NCBI GenBank assembly: GCA_948567375.1
Contig: OX419757.1
Location: forward strand, 39,618,001-39,682,000
Direction of reading: 5' to 3'
Length of the DNA stretch: 64,000 nt
Origin: Lunularia cruciata
Lineage: Eukaryota > Streptophyta > Marchantiopsida > Lunulariales > Lunulariaceae
Every line of letters begins with the position of its first letter. Position 1 is the first letter of the stretch. The translations under genes and the position numbers were made by a program. This document shows, piece by piece, positions 1-11,483 of the stretch. The notes below the pieces were generated by a model, which was not told where the DNA came from, did no database searches, and saw nothing but the letters and a program-made list of their open reading frames with translations.

Positions 1-2421
1 TCGAGAAGAGGAGATTATGTGTATAGGATACGAAAATTATGTGCGGTACTACAAGCCTAGTAAGCTCTGCGTCAATTAGTTGATGATCTCTATATATGAG
101 CTGGGAAATGGAACGCTCTCTGTGCAAGAGAAAAGATTTTGGGAACTTGTATATGACAGAACATGTGGACATTTTCTTCCATCTCTCATGGCTTACTGCA
201 CCTTCATTTATCATGTGAACTACACTTTCCGACTCTCAAGCAGTGAATTCCGCTTTCTCCCGCCCAGTGCTACAGGTTAGGCCGCTAGCTGCAGGTGAAT
301 CTGCACGTTCAAGGATCATTCGCAATTCAAGGCCAACTTCTCACGCATCACGTGTGTCCTTACAAAAAGTATATGCATCTTCTACGTATACTAGAGTTAT
401 AGGAACAAGAACCAGCCACGAAGTAAACTGCCAATCTAGATATGCACTCGACATCGAGCAGTAGAGGTACGATCACAAATTATATACATAAGGTCACATG
501 ATCTTTTTGGGCGTCCTACCGAGGACTGTCCACATCCACTTTGCTCGAAATTGTCTCAGGAAACATCGTTCAGATTCAAAGAGTATGTAGAACTTTGGGA
601 CTCTGCACATCGATGATGTCTGCACTTTCAAAATTGGTAGTTTCATAATGGCTTGGTATAGCATTACGCGGAGATCTACTTTGAAGATCAAGAGAGGAGA
701 AAAGGTAAGTGCCCGTCCAGGTCTCTTATCGAGCTGGCTGAGGTAGCGTTTTCATGAGAAATTTCCGGTATATACTGTAGATCCTGTCTTTGGTAGAACA
801 TTCAGATAGTTGTCACTAGTGCCATGAACAGAGGAAGGACAACGTGCCGATGAAACCAGAGTTGAGTTGATACTTCATCTCAGACAGCTCTTTCAAGCAA
901 GTAATGGTCAATTTACACGGTACGACTCTAAAATATTGCACAAGTCACAAGCTGCGATGCTAGGTCATCAACGAGGATGAGATACCAGGAATGCATGCTA
1001 GGTTGGGATCCTTGAACTGTTAAGACATGGTTGGGTTTGCGGGGTGTGCGGTTGGGTTTGCGGCGCGTATGCGTAGGTAAAAATCGTCGTACGAAGTTTA
1101 GTCTGTCTCGTAGTAAGAAAATCTAAACGAAATTGAATTGCCTCTGACCCTGCGATAATACAGAAACAACAATTGGGGTTGTCGTTGTCAAGTGCTCATA
1201 TTGATCGGAGTTTGTAAGTTAAATTGGATATAATTCATGTTTGCATACAATAACTACTTAAGGGTTCGAAGGAGTCCTTGTTAGCCTCAGAATGAAGATG
1301 AAGAAGTGACTTTACCGCTAAATTTACTGGTCTTCTACTTGGTGACTTGAGAAACTGTCACAACAGGGGTCACTTGGGCTTTCAGCTGTATTTCCAGCAT
1401 CGTAGTGGCAATATTGGATAATGGCAATTGTCTAAAGGCATCGGCCAAGTTCCGAGATGGAAGTCTCCACCATCACTTCGGTGTCAATATTGGGATCGTG
1501 GTAGTTGTTTACTAGGTGTGGCTAAGTTTGAGATGGAATTCGTTATCAACTGGAATATCCAGTATAGCTCTGGGTGTGCCAAAGCTCTCTATGACTTCTC
1601 CTTTTGCGATTGCTGTTGATGTTAAACTAGGGGTGCTCTACTTGATAAGCTTGGGGGTGGAGGTCACCACCTGCAACCGCTTCGTCTTCTCTCCGATTTG
1701 TTTAAACTCTGGGGATGAAAATTGACGAGCTAGTTTTGCAACGAGTTTAGAACGATTCAGGTGCAGGACGTCTGATGATCGAAGCATCGACAGTAGCGAG
1801 TAATGAAGAAAAGGTAGACGTACTCGTATAAACATTGGTTGAATCTCGTGTATATACCAGGCGGAGTTTACGACACAGATCAAAAGGGATTCAAGACTGT
1901 CAATTTTGATGATCGACGTTTGCTTGACACAATGCAAGGGCATTACCAGCGCTGGAGCTATGTTCAGATACTATATTGATTCGATACCCTGGTTCCATGG
2001 TTGCCAACTACTAAATGAAACAGGAGAATCAAACCTCTGCTGTTGCAGGGTCTTCCTAGCTAGTACAGGTTCAGTTGCAAGAAGTTTAATCTTGGCAGTG
2101 GAGTGTAACGCTGTATTTTACTCTAGGCTTTCCTCGCCATCACTACACTATTACCAAGACAATTTCTCACATAACTTGACTCAATGCAATTGGAAGTTTT
2201 CTTGTATTTTCTGAGTTTGTAACAGTTTCACAGCCCTCACTTAGAACATCCAAAAACGTCTGCTTCCTAATTGGCCATAGCCTGTACATGTGAAACACAC
2301 CACGGTCACCGCCAAATTTAGCTCAGTATTCACCGCATGGTAACACTTGAAATCTTCACAACCTCCGTCCTACGTTAGAAAGTTCCATACCCAAGCACTA
2401 TATGTTGTGAACGCGGATTGT
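1..2421. other. No gene recognised
   Basis: Only short open frames (under about 100 codons) occur on either strand, and none has a recognisable domain, codon pattern or splice-linked continuation. I see no transposon termini, long repeats or RNA genes. It is probably intergenic, or ancient repeat sequence too decayed to read. Confidence 0.5.
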
Positions 2422-2519
2422 CTCCTATCTAGCTCGCAAAGTCTATCTATGCATGGTTCCTCCGGTGAATGGGTTTAGCCGGAGCCACGCATAGATAGAC
2501 TCTGCGAGCTAGATAGGAG
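2422..2519. repeat. Long near-perfect inverted repeat (miRNA-like foldback)
   Basis: Two arms of about 41 nt pair across a 13-nt loop. I see only two A.C-type mismatches, one G.U wobble and a 3-nt bulge near the loop. The outer arm begins CTCCTATCTAGCTCGC and its complement ends at 2519. Size, pairing and loop fit a plant miRNA precursor or a tiny foldback/MITE. Both strands could fold, so the strand is not known. No mature sequence is recognised from memory. Confidence 0.6.
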
Positions 2520-3107
2520 TTCCAACTGTACTGGTTTGAGATCTAGTTCTACAACCATGGACGGTTGGATGAAAAATCCAATGCAGATCAGAGAACTGCC
2601 GCTGATTTGATTGCTTCAATCTAGTTAGAGTCTCGAGGAAAACAGTTGGGTTGAATTCAAACCTTTTCTCTTTCTTGTCAAGTGGCTCCCAAGGGACTGC
2701 CCGACCTGAACCATCCAACAGCGTCAACACAACTTTGAGACGGAAGACTCTGCAGACTACAAATGAGATAGAATTGCACGACGTTGCTCATGTATTCGTT
2801 TATAGGCCACGAACTCTTTCCGCGCATGAGGACGTTGAGGATTCTTGCCATGAAACTTTTGAGCCTGTAAAGAAGTGACGGGCTGACCTGTTCCACCCAA
2901 CGCTCGGGCCCCTTCGTATTGGATGTGGTCGGTATGAGCGATGCGGCGGTTGTAGTCTCTGAAGTGCATGCTGAAGTTGGTGAAATAGTCACTGTCATAC
3001 GACATGAATCTGCCCCCATTTCTTTTCAAACCCAACGCATGGGAGACGGAGGGTTTCTTTTTTGTCAGTCTATTAGCTGTTAGAACGAATAGCCCCCTCT
3101 CCGCCAT
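2509..3107 (-). other. Unrecognised open stretch, possible exon pair
   Basis: On the minus strand an ATG at 3107 opens a 116-codon frame ending at 2757, followed by another open frame (2509-2730) in a different phase. Its composition is not low-complexity, with many R, H and K residues in the first frame. A GT lies close to the end of the first frame, so splicing could link them. I recognise no domain. The downstream frame runs into the foldback at 2422-2519. Overlapping open frames on the plus strand weaken the case. It may be a chance ORF or an exon of an unknown gene. Confidence 0.2.
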
Positions 3108-6100
3108 GACCTTTCAAAACTACTAATTAGGTAGATATGAAGCCCTCCAACTGAAGGTGCAATTTAGACACCTACTTTCTGGTATTGTTATCAGAGGCAT
3201 AATTTCAACTTCTAATGAACTGTTGTTGCGGGAATGTCGAAACCTCTCAGGACTATGAAGAATTGGAAGAAACGGAGATGTAGATCGCTACGGTCGCAAG
3301 AGGGAATTTGCGCCCCATCTTTTCCAATCTGGATCTGGGTTACGTTTTAGAATCTGAGATTTACAAGGCAAATCCACTCAGAAGCTTGCCCTGACAAGTT
3401 TGGTCGCCAGTCTTTCTAGAAATTATAATCACATATTGGACTACAACGCCCCGATTAAGACTGGCAGGCCTCTGAGAAAATCGCCCTACCTTAGGGGTAG
3501 AGGTCGATGGAAATAGCTCAAGTTATCAGTGCAAGAATCTATCATCACTGAGAGTTTTGTACCCTCAAGCTTCGAAGCCTTGTCAAAGTTTTTATGTTCT
3601 GTATAATTCTTTTAGAATTCCACACTAAAATGAATTGTAACAGTCAATTTCTAGACAGGAGTGCCTTTCTTTACATCAGTGATGTCTTTGGTGATGCTAC
3701 CAAGCTACATATACAGTCCAGCAGTAATTAACTTTCACCTATCGACCAAGAAGTTCCTTCAGACTCGAGCATGAACTCAGCTAAACCATGGTTCAGGATC
3801 AGCAGCAGAAAACCAATATTGTTTTCCTCATTTCTCAGACGCTGTGTACCTTGTAATTCCACGTTGAGATTTCTGATTTCGTCTCTCAGGCTTTGCTCGA
3901 GATATTTCCTTCCCGCTTCATTCTTTTAGTTCCTTCTCAACTTCCGCAGTTGTTGCCCTGCCCTGTTTGTGCCAGAATAGTTGCTTGCAGGACCCTTCGA
4001 ACGGTGAGATATCTCGTCATGTATGAAGAGATTCGACAAGAACCACGAGTTATTGTCACCCCGCAGAAGATGTCGTATTTTCTTTCTTTGGCACACGAAT
4101 GTTCTTCTCAATCTCCCTCATCTATAGTCTTTTAGTCGCTAAGCTGACTTGGTGGGGTGGGGGCGGCTTAAATCATTGCCATTTTCTGGGAATTCTGTTC
4201 ACTTCGCGATGCAGGGCTATGCGGAAAGAATATAAAGTTTCCCGCGCCATCACAGGACCAATTAGTGAGTGCTCTGAAAGCAGTCACTGGGCGATAAAAT
4301 TCATGAGCATGTCCAATAACCGCTATTTCCTTTTAGTCCCCTGTTTACCTCGACGTTTCCCCGGATCACTGACGAGCATTTTTTATATGAAACTGAAGAA
4401 TAGTAGACCTTCTCGATTCCTGCTGTCTTCTTGATGGCAAACAACCCTGCTTTCTTCACATACAAGATAACATTCTATACCATATCCCGACGGAGAAACC
4501 ACAATTCTCGATTTCCGATTTCGTCAATCCCTGCAGACAAGATTCAGTAAGGAGAACATGGGCTCGTGTCGGCAATTGGCGTTTCCTTTGTGGACCTAAA
4601 GAGCACATGAATTATCAACGCCTGGCGTTTCATGAGTCCAGTAATTTACGGTCATAGTAACGAGGATATAATACAACTAGGTCAATACGAAGATTGAGTT
4701 TCCCTCTCATTCAATGGAAATGTGCAATCCACTTGGATTCCATTCCTGTGTTCTCTCTTGCAACCAAGCGCAACTGGAACGTTCGACACGTTGGATACGA
4801 TGAAGGATCCAGGAGAATATATGAGGATTCAACCTCTGGTCGTTATTATCCGTTATGTTCTAGTTTCCATTTATTCACAATGGGCAAGTCAGTGATCTTC
4901 CAATGTTAAATAAACACATTATAAGACAGTCTCATCGTACTCGACCAGCTCGGATCTATAGGATGTATAGCTCCTGTAGCTGGATTAGTAACTCATTACC
5001 ACATTCGGTCCAGGTATGCTTCCCGCTGGAAGAATTTGTCTTTTACAGGCCTTGTGAAGGAATCGGTGGAAGTCTTTGCATTCATACACGACAAGATAAC
5101 CAAACTTAGCGCTTGAGAACACCCTGGAAGAATAGACTGTTTGTTGCATATATGAGTAATATGATCAGAAGAAGTTCGCAGAACTGGGGAACCACACCCA
5201 CTCACCACCGAACCGACGCAGACAGGGGACATGCAGATCTAAGCAGGTACATGCATGCAAGTTTATACAAGTAGGTATCGACACACGATCCAAATCCAAG
5301 CACAGCACAAGCGAAAATTGCATATAATTGATTTTTGCACTCGAACACATGACGGTTCTCTTCGTGCAGATCCTTGGTTTTCGTTACGAACTGTTCTATT
5401 TAGCTGAAAAGAAAATTTCAAGACGACAGCTTGCACATGACTCTTCTGAGACCAACAAAGATAAACAACCAAGAAGCAGTGAAGCATGTGCTTTCGTGTA
5501 CTCACCTAGTGACGAAACATTTAAGAGAGAACCCCAATAACGGAGGTAGGAGGATACCACTCATAAAGATAGATAGCCCTTGTCAATTGAACCTCGATAT
5601 TAATTATCCAATGTGATCTCCTGTATCTTCCAATAACTGCCTTGAAATTACTCTCTTATCGCACATGAACGAGAACCGAGATTTTCTTTAGCATCTGCTG
5701 ATGCTGAGACACTCGCTTGGTGGCCAACCCAATGACCTGATCCTTCTGGAGATGCACACTGTTGCCACAATTTGGATTGGGAAGAAAGAAACGGCCAACG
5801 TCTTTCTAATATTTATTTTTTAAGCGTCTGAACAGGCCATAGAATGGGCAGAAAGGACAGGAACAACACATCATAGGGATAGTTCCATTTGAATGAGAGG
5901 ACCCGAAAAAAACTTTGTTCTGGTTTGATTCAGAAGTAAATACACATGCCTGTATAGTGCCCTGATTTGTTATAGAACTCCTATATGCTTCAAGATTGGC
6001 ATGGATAAGGTACAGAGCTACATACCCGTTAAATCTAAGGCAGCTTTCACCAGGAGCGAGGACAGATTTTGCTGATGTTATAAGAGTCTTTCTTCCTGAG

Positions 6101-8633
6101 GTTGATCCGTGGCCTTCTGTCCTTGATGGCTGGGTTTCTATAGAAGGCTGAAGGGCAAGTCCACATCTGTTTTGGGTCGAAGCTTCCGGAATCGCTACTC
6201 ATATGATGAGGTGAACGAAGAGATGAACAATGTGATTTTATCAGATTGTTAATCTGTATATAAGTTCCCGTCAAGAGGGAGGTGTGAAACGAAGAAGTTA
6301 CTGGATATTGGGAACGGACGTCAGTGCAGCTCAAATTTGGTCGAGAAAACTAAGCCAGCAATGCTTTCCTTTGAAGACTAAAGATAGAACGACAGAATCA
6401 GTATATTTGGACCAAGGTCCCAGGTTCCATTGTCTGGCGCTAACAAGGTCGATGGTTAGCGGCGGTGCCTTCATGTCACCACGCCGTTGCTATTGTTGAA
6501 GGTTCCTGGACTATCCACATACTTTCCGTCAAAAGGTTTTCCCGTACACCTTAGAGCAGAAACAAGAAAAGATTGTCAAATTATCCAACCAAACAGGAAT
6601 ATTGTCATTAACCCGAAAAAAATTTCTCTTATTTGGTACTGTATCACTTTACTTGTCAGCCTCGCGATCTGTCGCCTTTCGAACTGTTCTTGGTGGCATC
6701 CAACGTTGACACATTGAGCACCGCCTTGTCCATCGCAATACGAGGTTCATGATGCTGAATCTTTTTTCCCTAAGCTCTTCAGCTACAGTAGCGGAAGTAG
6801 GAGACTTTTACATATTTTAAATAGGGCTGTTATGGTGGCTGACCTCATCGTAAAACGAAGGACTAACAAACTGGTCACTTCACCCGCAACTTGAAATCTA
6901 CAATATTTATATTGACACATAGTCAGATTGCAAGTTTCATGTAGAAGAAGCAGTCTCTAATCAAGAAGATGAAGCTGGAAGGAAAGCAAGTACAAACTGC
7001 AAGCAATAGTTAGACTAGTGAGTTTCTCCCAGCTTTGAAGTCCAGTGCGGGGTCTAATTAAACCACTCCAGTTGTGCTCTAACAGGTTTCTCATAGCCTT
7101 TAGTATCTTGCTAGGGTGGTATGCCAATTGTTTTAGAGAAACACATACTTTAGTACGATGGTTTCATACTTTGATGTGCATCACTTGGCAGAAATTATCT
7201 GGTCCATGTGAGCGTTGCGTCAGAACTCCTTTAATGGTAACGTCCTTCTTCGAACTCCATGCGGATCTGTAACGAGAGAAATCCAAATAACAAGCTCGAA
7301 GAGACCAACCCTTCCTCACAATGATGCGGTAGTAGAATTGCATGTCAGCTTTTCCACCACTTCTACCTGTCATTGAGGATATTACTGTAGGCAGGTTCTT
7401 GTTTTGCATACAGCCAAGTTTTACACGGAAGCAGGTTTTGGTGGCGAAAATGGTCTGCTGAACTTTCTTATAACAAAAGTTTTGGTGGAGCCAACTTGCA
7501 ATAAATCGCAACAGATGATATGTGGCCTCGCCTGCTTTAGCTTCTGCAAGCCTTCGTGTTGTTCATCGACACGAATCAGAACGGTCTACATCTTGTATGT
7601 CATGCTATCTTGCTCCTCTCCTCAGTTTGATTTTGTTCCACGCCATGAGATACGCTCTTTTTAGATGGTTTGGACCGTACTTTACTCAAGTTTACGGCCA
7701 CGTTCTGGGGAAATATCTGTCAATCTTCCTTACCTGGTCAGCTTCCTGAAGCCCGTCACAGACTTTGGAGCCTCCATTACTGGTGGATACTTTCCCTTCT
7801 ATTTCTAGGTATTAACATCACGTGCACTTCGGTCACAACAGCGATCCGTGACGTCCTTTTCACATTCATAAGTTTCACAAATCTTGTCAATTAAATTGAC
7901 ACCAGCCTCCTCTTATCGTTGATGAAAAGGGCTTAATTGATTCAAGAATTTCGGCTGATGCTGTACAGGTGTTGAATCAAGTGAAATAGAGAATGAAACC
8001 CTAAAGCTACCTTCTAGTCTCTGTTGCATAGCTTTTCCTACGCACCAGTGACAAGAATTGGCCGCCAAGCTCTCTGATCCGCACACCTTATTCTTTTTAG
8101 GAACTGCATTGGGCTATCAAAATGTACACATGATACAGAATAACAAATTGGACCTCGCTCTTACAGTTATGTAGATATAAAACAAGTTTAAAGCTGTGCT
8201 GAAAAAACAGACCGTTGCTTCTATTTCAAGCCGTAGTTGTTACCCCTCTTTTCTCAAACGAGCAATAGCTGCAATTTCCTGCTGCTGGCCGGAGCCAGAA
8301 CTTGCCTCTAAACTATCGTACATCCACTTCCTCTCCAAATTCCAGAAACTATGTAGCTCCCCGTCTCTACATCTGAGCAGACAGGCAGGACGTGTGCATC
8401 GAAACAGACATTGATTGAGAATACCCACGTATCTCTTTTAGGGATTCTCCTAGAAGTCTAGGTAGCCTCCAGTTGCTTTAACAAAAAAACTTGGAGCTTT
8501 GCCGAAACTGCTGTTGTTTGCCCTGAAGTTTGTATGCAGGAAACCGAGGACTACTGTATTCTTTAACCCCCAGGAGCAAGGTGGAATATGTAGTTGAGTT
8601 TAAAAACTTGTAGGACAGCCAAATATCTGTCAG
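3108..8633. other. No gene recognised
   Basis: Roughly 5.5 kb of unique-looking sequence. Open frames are short and unlinked, with none above about 115 codons. I found no transposase or reverse-transcriptase motifs, no LTR-like termini and no tRNA-like clover sequences. It may hold UTRs, promoters or non-coding RNAs that cannot be seen from sequence alone. Confidence 0.45.
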
Positions 8634-8654
8634 CAAAGGGACTTAAAAAGAAAA

Positions 8655-8742
8655 GGCGACCGCGTAGGAAAAATGAAGGATGGGAAGACCCCATCAAGCC
8701 GTACAAGGGAGAGACAAAAAAGGTAACATGGGGCTAAGCCCC
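8655..8742 (-). repeat. LINE 3'-tail repeat, reference copy
   Basis: This is the 3' UTR of the LINE fragment, read on the minus strand. It starts at the palindrome holding the stop codon and ends with CCTACGCGGTCGCC. Internal landmarks are GTTACC, a T-rich run, CTCCCTTGTACGGCTTGATG and GGTCTTCCCATCC. It anchors the solitary copies listed below because here the tail is still attached to coding sequence. Confidence 0.85.
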
Positions 8743-9270
8743 AATAGAGTCTGTACGAGAAATCTGCCCTACCGCACCTAGGATATTCGAGCTATGCAAG
8801 TCGTACGGTCTACCCACAACTGGAGCATCCGAAGAAACATCACCTAATGTGATTGCTCTCCTATGGATTGCACCAGCCACTGCACTCTGTAGAGCAATGG
8901 ACACACGCTGTCTAAAGTAAGCTACAAAGTATGAGAGTGAGAGTGGTACCCCCTGACGCCTAACATGATAAGCTCTCGCGCACTCCCTGACAAATGTGTC
9001 AAATGCCGTGTCCATCGCTTCATATAATTCCAAGGTTAGAGGAACAAAGAGGTGACCTCGCTGCATGCCCCTATATTTGGAGACTTTGCGACCTACTGCT
9101 GCACTCGCCGCCCATCCAGGGGGATGGGTAATCACTCCCTCCGAAACTGTATCTCGCATAGGGTCTATGACCACGACATCCGCTATTGTCACCTGATCAT
9201 CTCGGACCAAGTATAAGTCTGCCCTGACACGTGTCGTCTGCAACGCATACGAACGCTCCCGCCTACAAAC
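8734..9270 (-). pseudogene. LINE ORF C-terminus, PD-(D/E)XK nuclease-like domain
   Basis: The frame is open for about 179 codons and ends at the TAG inside the palindrome. A conserved-looking core reads ADLYLV, then IADVVVIDP, then GRKVSKY about 30 residues later. That spacing of D, D and K resembles the PD-(D/E)XK fold found after the reverse transcriptase in some non-LTR retrotransposons. A helical stretch (FVPLTLELYEAMDTAFDTFV) and a C-terminal segment ending about 25 residues before the stop (FRQRVSIALQSAVAGAIHRR) follow, as in that domain. The upstream part is missing, so this is a dead fragment. Family assignment is from motif resemblance only; the orientation and link to the 3' UTR are seen directly. 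Confidence 0.5.
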
Positions 9271-9810
9271 CAAAGGACTTAAAATGTTTTCTTTAGGGCC
9301 GTCACATGTTCATCCATATATCTGTATTGGTGATAATGCTTGTGGACAATACTCGAGTGGGTTCGTTCAACGAGTGAGAGTGGTACCCCCTGACGCCTAA
9401 CATGATAAGCTCTCGCGCACTCCCTGACAAATGTGTCAAATGCTGTGTCCATCGCTTCATATAATTCCAAGGCTAGAGGAACAAAGAGATGACCTCGCTG
9501 CATGCCCCTATATTTGGAGACTTTGCGACCTGCTGCTGCACTCGCCGCCCATCCAGGGGGATGGGTAATCACTCCCTCCGAAACTGTATCTCGCATAGGG
9601 TCTATGACCACGACATCCGCTATTGTCACCTGATCATCTCGGACCAAGTATAAGTATGCCCTGACACTTGTCGTCTGCAACACATACAAAAGCTCCCGCC
9701 TACCAACCAAAGGACTTAAAATGTTTTCTTTAGGGCCGTCACATGTTCATCCATATATCTGTATTGGTGATAATGCTTGTGGACAATACTCGAGTGGGTT
9801 CGTTCAACGA
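8935..9810. repeat. 437-bp tandem duplication within LINE and flank
   Basis: Sequence from about 8935 to 9373 repeats at 9372 to 9810 with a constant 437-bp offset. Identity is high, with a handful of substitutions. The unit joins the 5' part of the LINE fragment, its target-site duplication and about 90 bp of flanking DNA. The breakpoint shares only GA between the copies, pointing to slippage or end joining rather than transposition. The second copy makes a minus-strand frame (9279-9710) that repeats the nuclease-like core and then runs into unrelated codons. Confidence 0.9.
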
Positions 9811-11007
9811 GAAATTATGGTTGGAACCAAGTTGTGTACCTGGTCACTCGCTTCCATGTGCCTTCTGTAGTGCCAAGTATTCATATCATTCCGTACCATT
9901 TCTCTGCATCCAACCATGCCCGCAAGGTTGGGGCCAAATTGTTGGAAGATACTAGCGCATGAACGTGATATTTCTTCGTACATACATGTATATCTCCCGC
10001 TTGTCTATTATTCTCCCCAACGATATTCTATCGCTTCCCTGTATTCCTTCCATTCTATTTCATTGCAGATTTATCTTCCTTTCTGTTAAAATGTTTCACT
10101 CGTCCACCCCCCATTATCAAGAGCGAAAAGAATATCACTGCTTTTTGACTCTTTCTTCCCATTTGCTTACCTCAACTCCACTTACCCTAAATAATCCACC
10201 ACTGTTGACAAGTGTCATGTATGTAAGTCATTCAAAGGTTCCTGAGCCCACCATATGACGCTTCATGTCAATAACGTTATCCCTCCAACACTGAAGCATG
10301 CCCCACATTTTAAGGTTTCGATCATATTAAACTGAGGTTGCACGAAATGGAAGAAGCTTAGTCCTACAGGTAGTGATTTAAGGCATTATTGGTCTCATCT
10401 GGGGGAGAAGCTCCAAGCATCCTTTAACACAATTGCAAATCCTGTCAATGCATTGGAATTTAATAAAATGTTCAGAACATTTGCACTCAATTTGATTACT
10501 ACTCCAATGCTGCGGATTTGTAGTCTTTGTTACAGTACTGTACTGTAGTTTCGGGAGTAGGGATGGTTCCAGCGGAGGCGAACGAGGCGCTGGCAAGAGG
10601 CCAGCTTTGAGAGCATTTATGAGGGGGAGAACATGAGACCAGTTCGGGACTGCTTTAGAGCGCGGACGCATTACTTTAAGCACAAAATAGATGCAGTTTA
10701 ATCGTGACCTGCTCTCGCCTCTCCGCGTAGAAGAAGACATCTTCTCCCCAAAGTTGATAGATGTCATGCCTTAAACTTTCTTCTCTGCCAATCAGACAAT
10801 GATTGTCCATACCTGGGTTTGGGTGCCTGGAGGATGCTGATAACAAGGGGGACGATGCTACTTTAGATGGATTCAATTTTAATTAGTCTTGGACACGGCA
10901 CCAGAGAGTGCATCAGAATTACTGTAGTCTAATATGATAAATTCTCATTCATTTATCATAGTAAGCGAACGGTATCACCCTCATATTGTAGTATATTTTA
11001 GATCACG
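9811..11007. other. No gene recognised
   Basis: Intergenic sequence. The longest open frame (minus strand, 10378-10767, 129 codons) has no recognisable domain, is overlapped by others, and has no splice-linked partner, so I do not call it. Nothing else stands out. Confidence 0.45.
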
Positions 11008-11149
11008 CTTGTCCATGGTTCTGTAGAGAACACGGGCAACTATCATAGTTTGTCCATGGTTCTATAGTTTATCCATGGTCTACAGAGAGCATGGGTAACT
11101 ATCATCATTTTGTCCATGGTTCTATTGAGAATATGGGTGACTATAATCC
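11008..11149. repeat. Imperfect short tandem repeat
   Basis: Three diverged units of roughly 40-60 bp each start with TTGTCCATGGTTCT and end near GGGTAACTATCAT. The middle unit carries an extra internal copy of the CCATGG-centred segment. No coding potential or known element is evident. Confidence 0.65.
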
Positions 11150-11323
11150 ATAGGAAAGCAATAGGAAAACAATCACATCAACTGATGTTTTTTTGAACGT
11201 TCCAATAATTTATACTTTCTAATTTGTATGACTCAGATATCTTAGAGGCGGTGGGGCATATTTTTCATATAGATTCCATTGAGGTCTAGCCTCATTTTTG
11301 CATATTTTTCATATCGACACTAG

Positions 11324-11405
11324 TGGGACCTAACCCCATTTTACCTCTTTTGTCGCTCCCTTGTATCGCTTGATGGGGTCTTCCCATCTTCATGTGTTCT
11401 ACGCG
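11324..11405 (+). repeat. LINE 3'-tail repeat, degraded copy
   Basis: The plus-strand copy begins with a decayed palindrome (GGGACCTAACCCC) and carries the TTTACCTC, CTCCCTTGTA, TTGATGGGGTCTTCCCATC and CTACGCG landmarks. It stops short of GGTCGCC and is followed directly by a second copy. Confidence 0.75.
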
Positions 11406-11483
11406 CTCCATTTTACCTCTTTTGTCTCTCCCTTGTACAGCTTGACGGGATCTTCCCATCTTCATGTGGTCTACGTGGTCGCC
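11406..11483 (+). repeat. LINE 3'-tail repeat, second copy in tandem
   Basis: It starts mid-tail (CTCCATTTTACCTC) and runs to CTACGTGGTCGCC followed by a T-rich tail. Lying head-to-tail with the previous copy, the pair looks like insertion of one tail into another or a local duplication. Confidence 0.75.

Larger units (their letters stand above)
8634..9284 (-). mobile_element. 5'-truncated LINE 3' end with target-site duplication
   Basis: Read on the minus strand, this holds the last ~180 codons of a LINE ORF, a short 3' UTR ending CGCGGTCGCC, and a short T-rich tail. It is flanked by near-identical direct repeats CAAAGGGACTTAAAA (8634-8648) and CAAAGGACTTAAAA (9271-9284), the size expected of a target-primed insertion. 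The stop codon TAG lies inside the palindrome GGGGCTTAGCCCC (8730-8742). The same 3' UTR recurs alone at about ten other places in the window. The element is 5'-truncated and carries no reverse transcriptase here. Confidence 0.75.

Noticed and set aside
10378-10767. 129-codon minus-strand open frame
   Set aside because: No domain, no splice partner, and overlapping frames on the same strand. It looks like a chance ORF in intergenic DNA.
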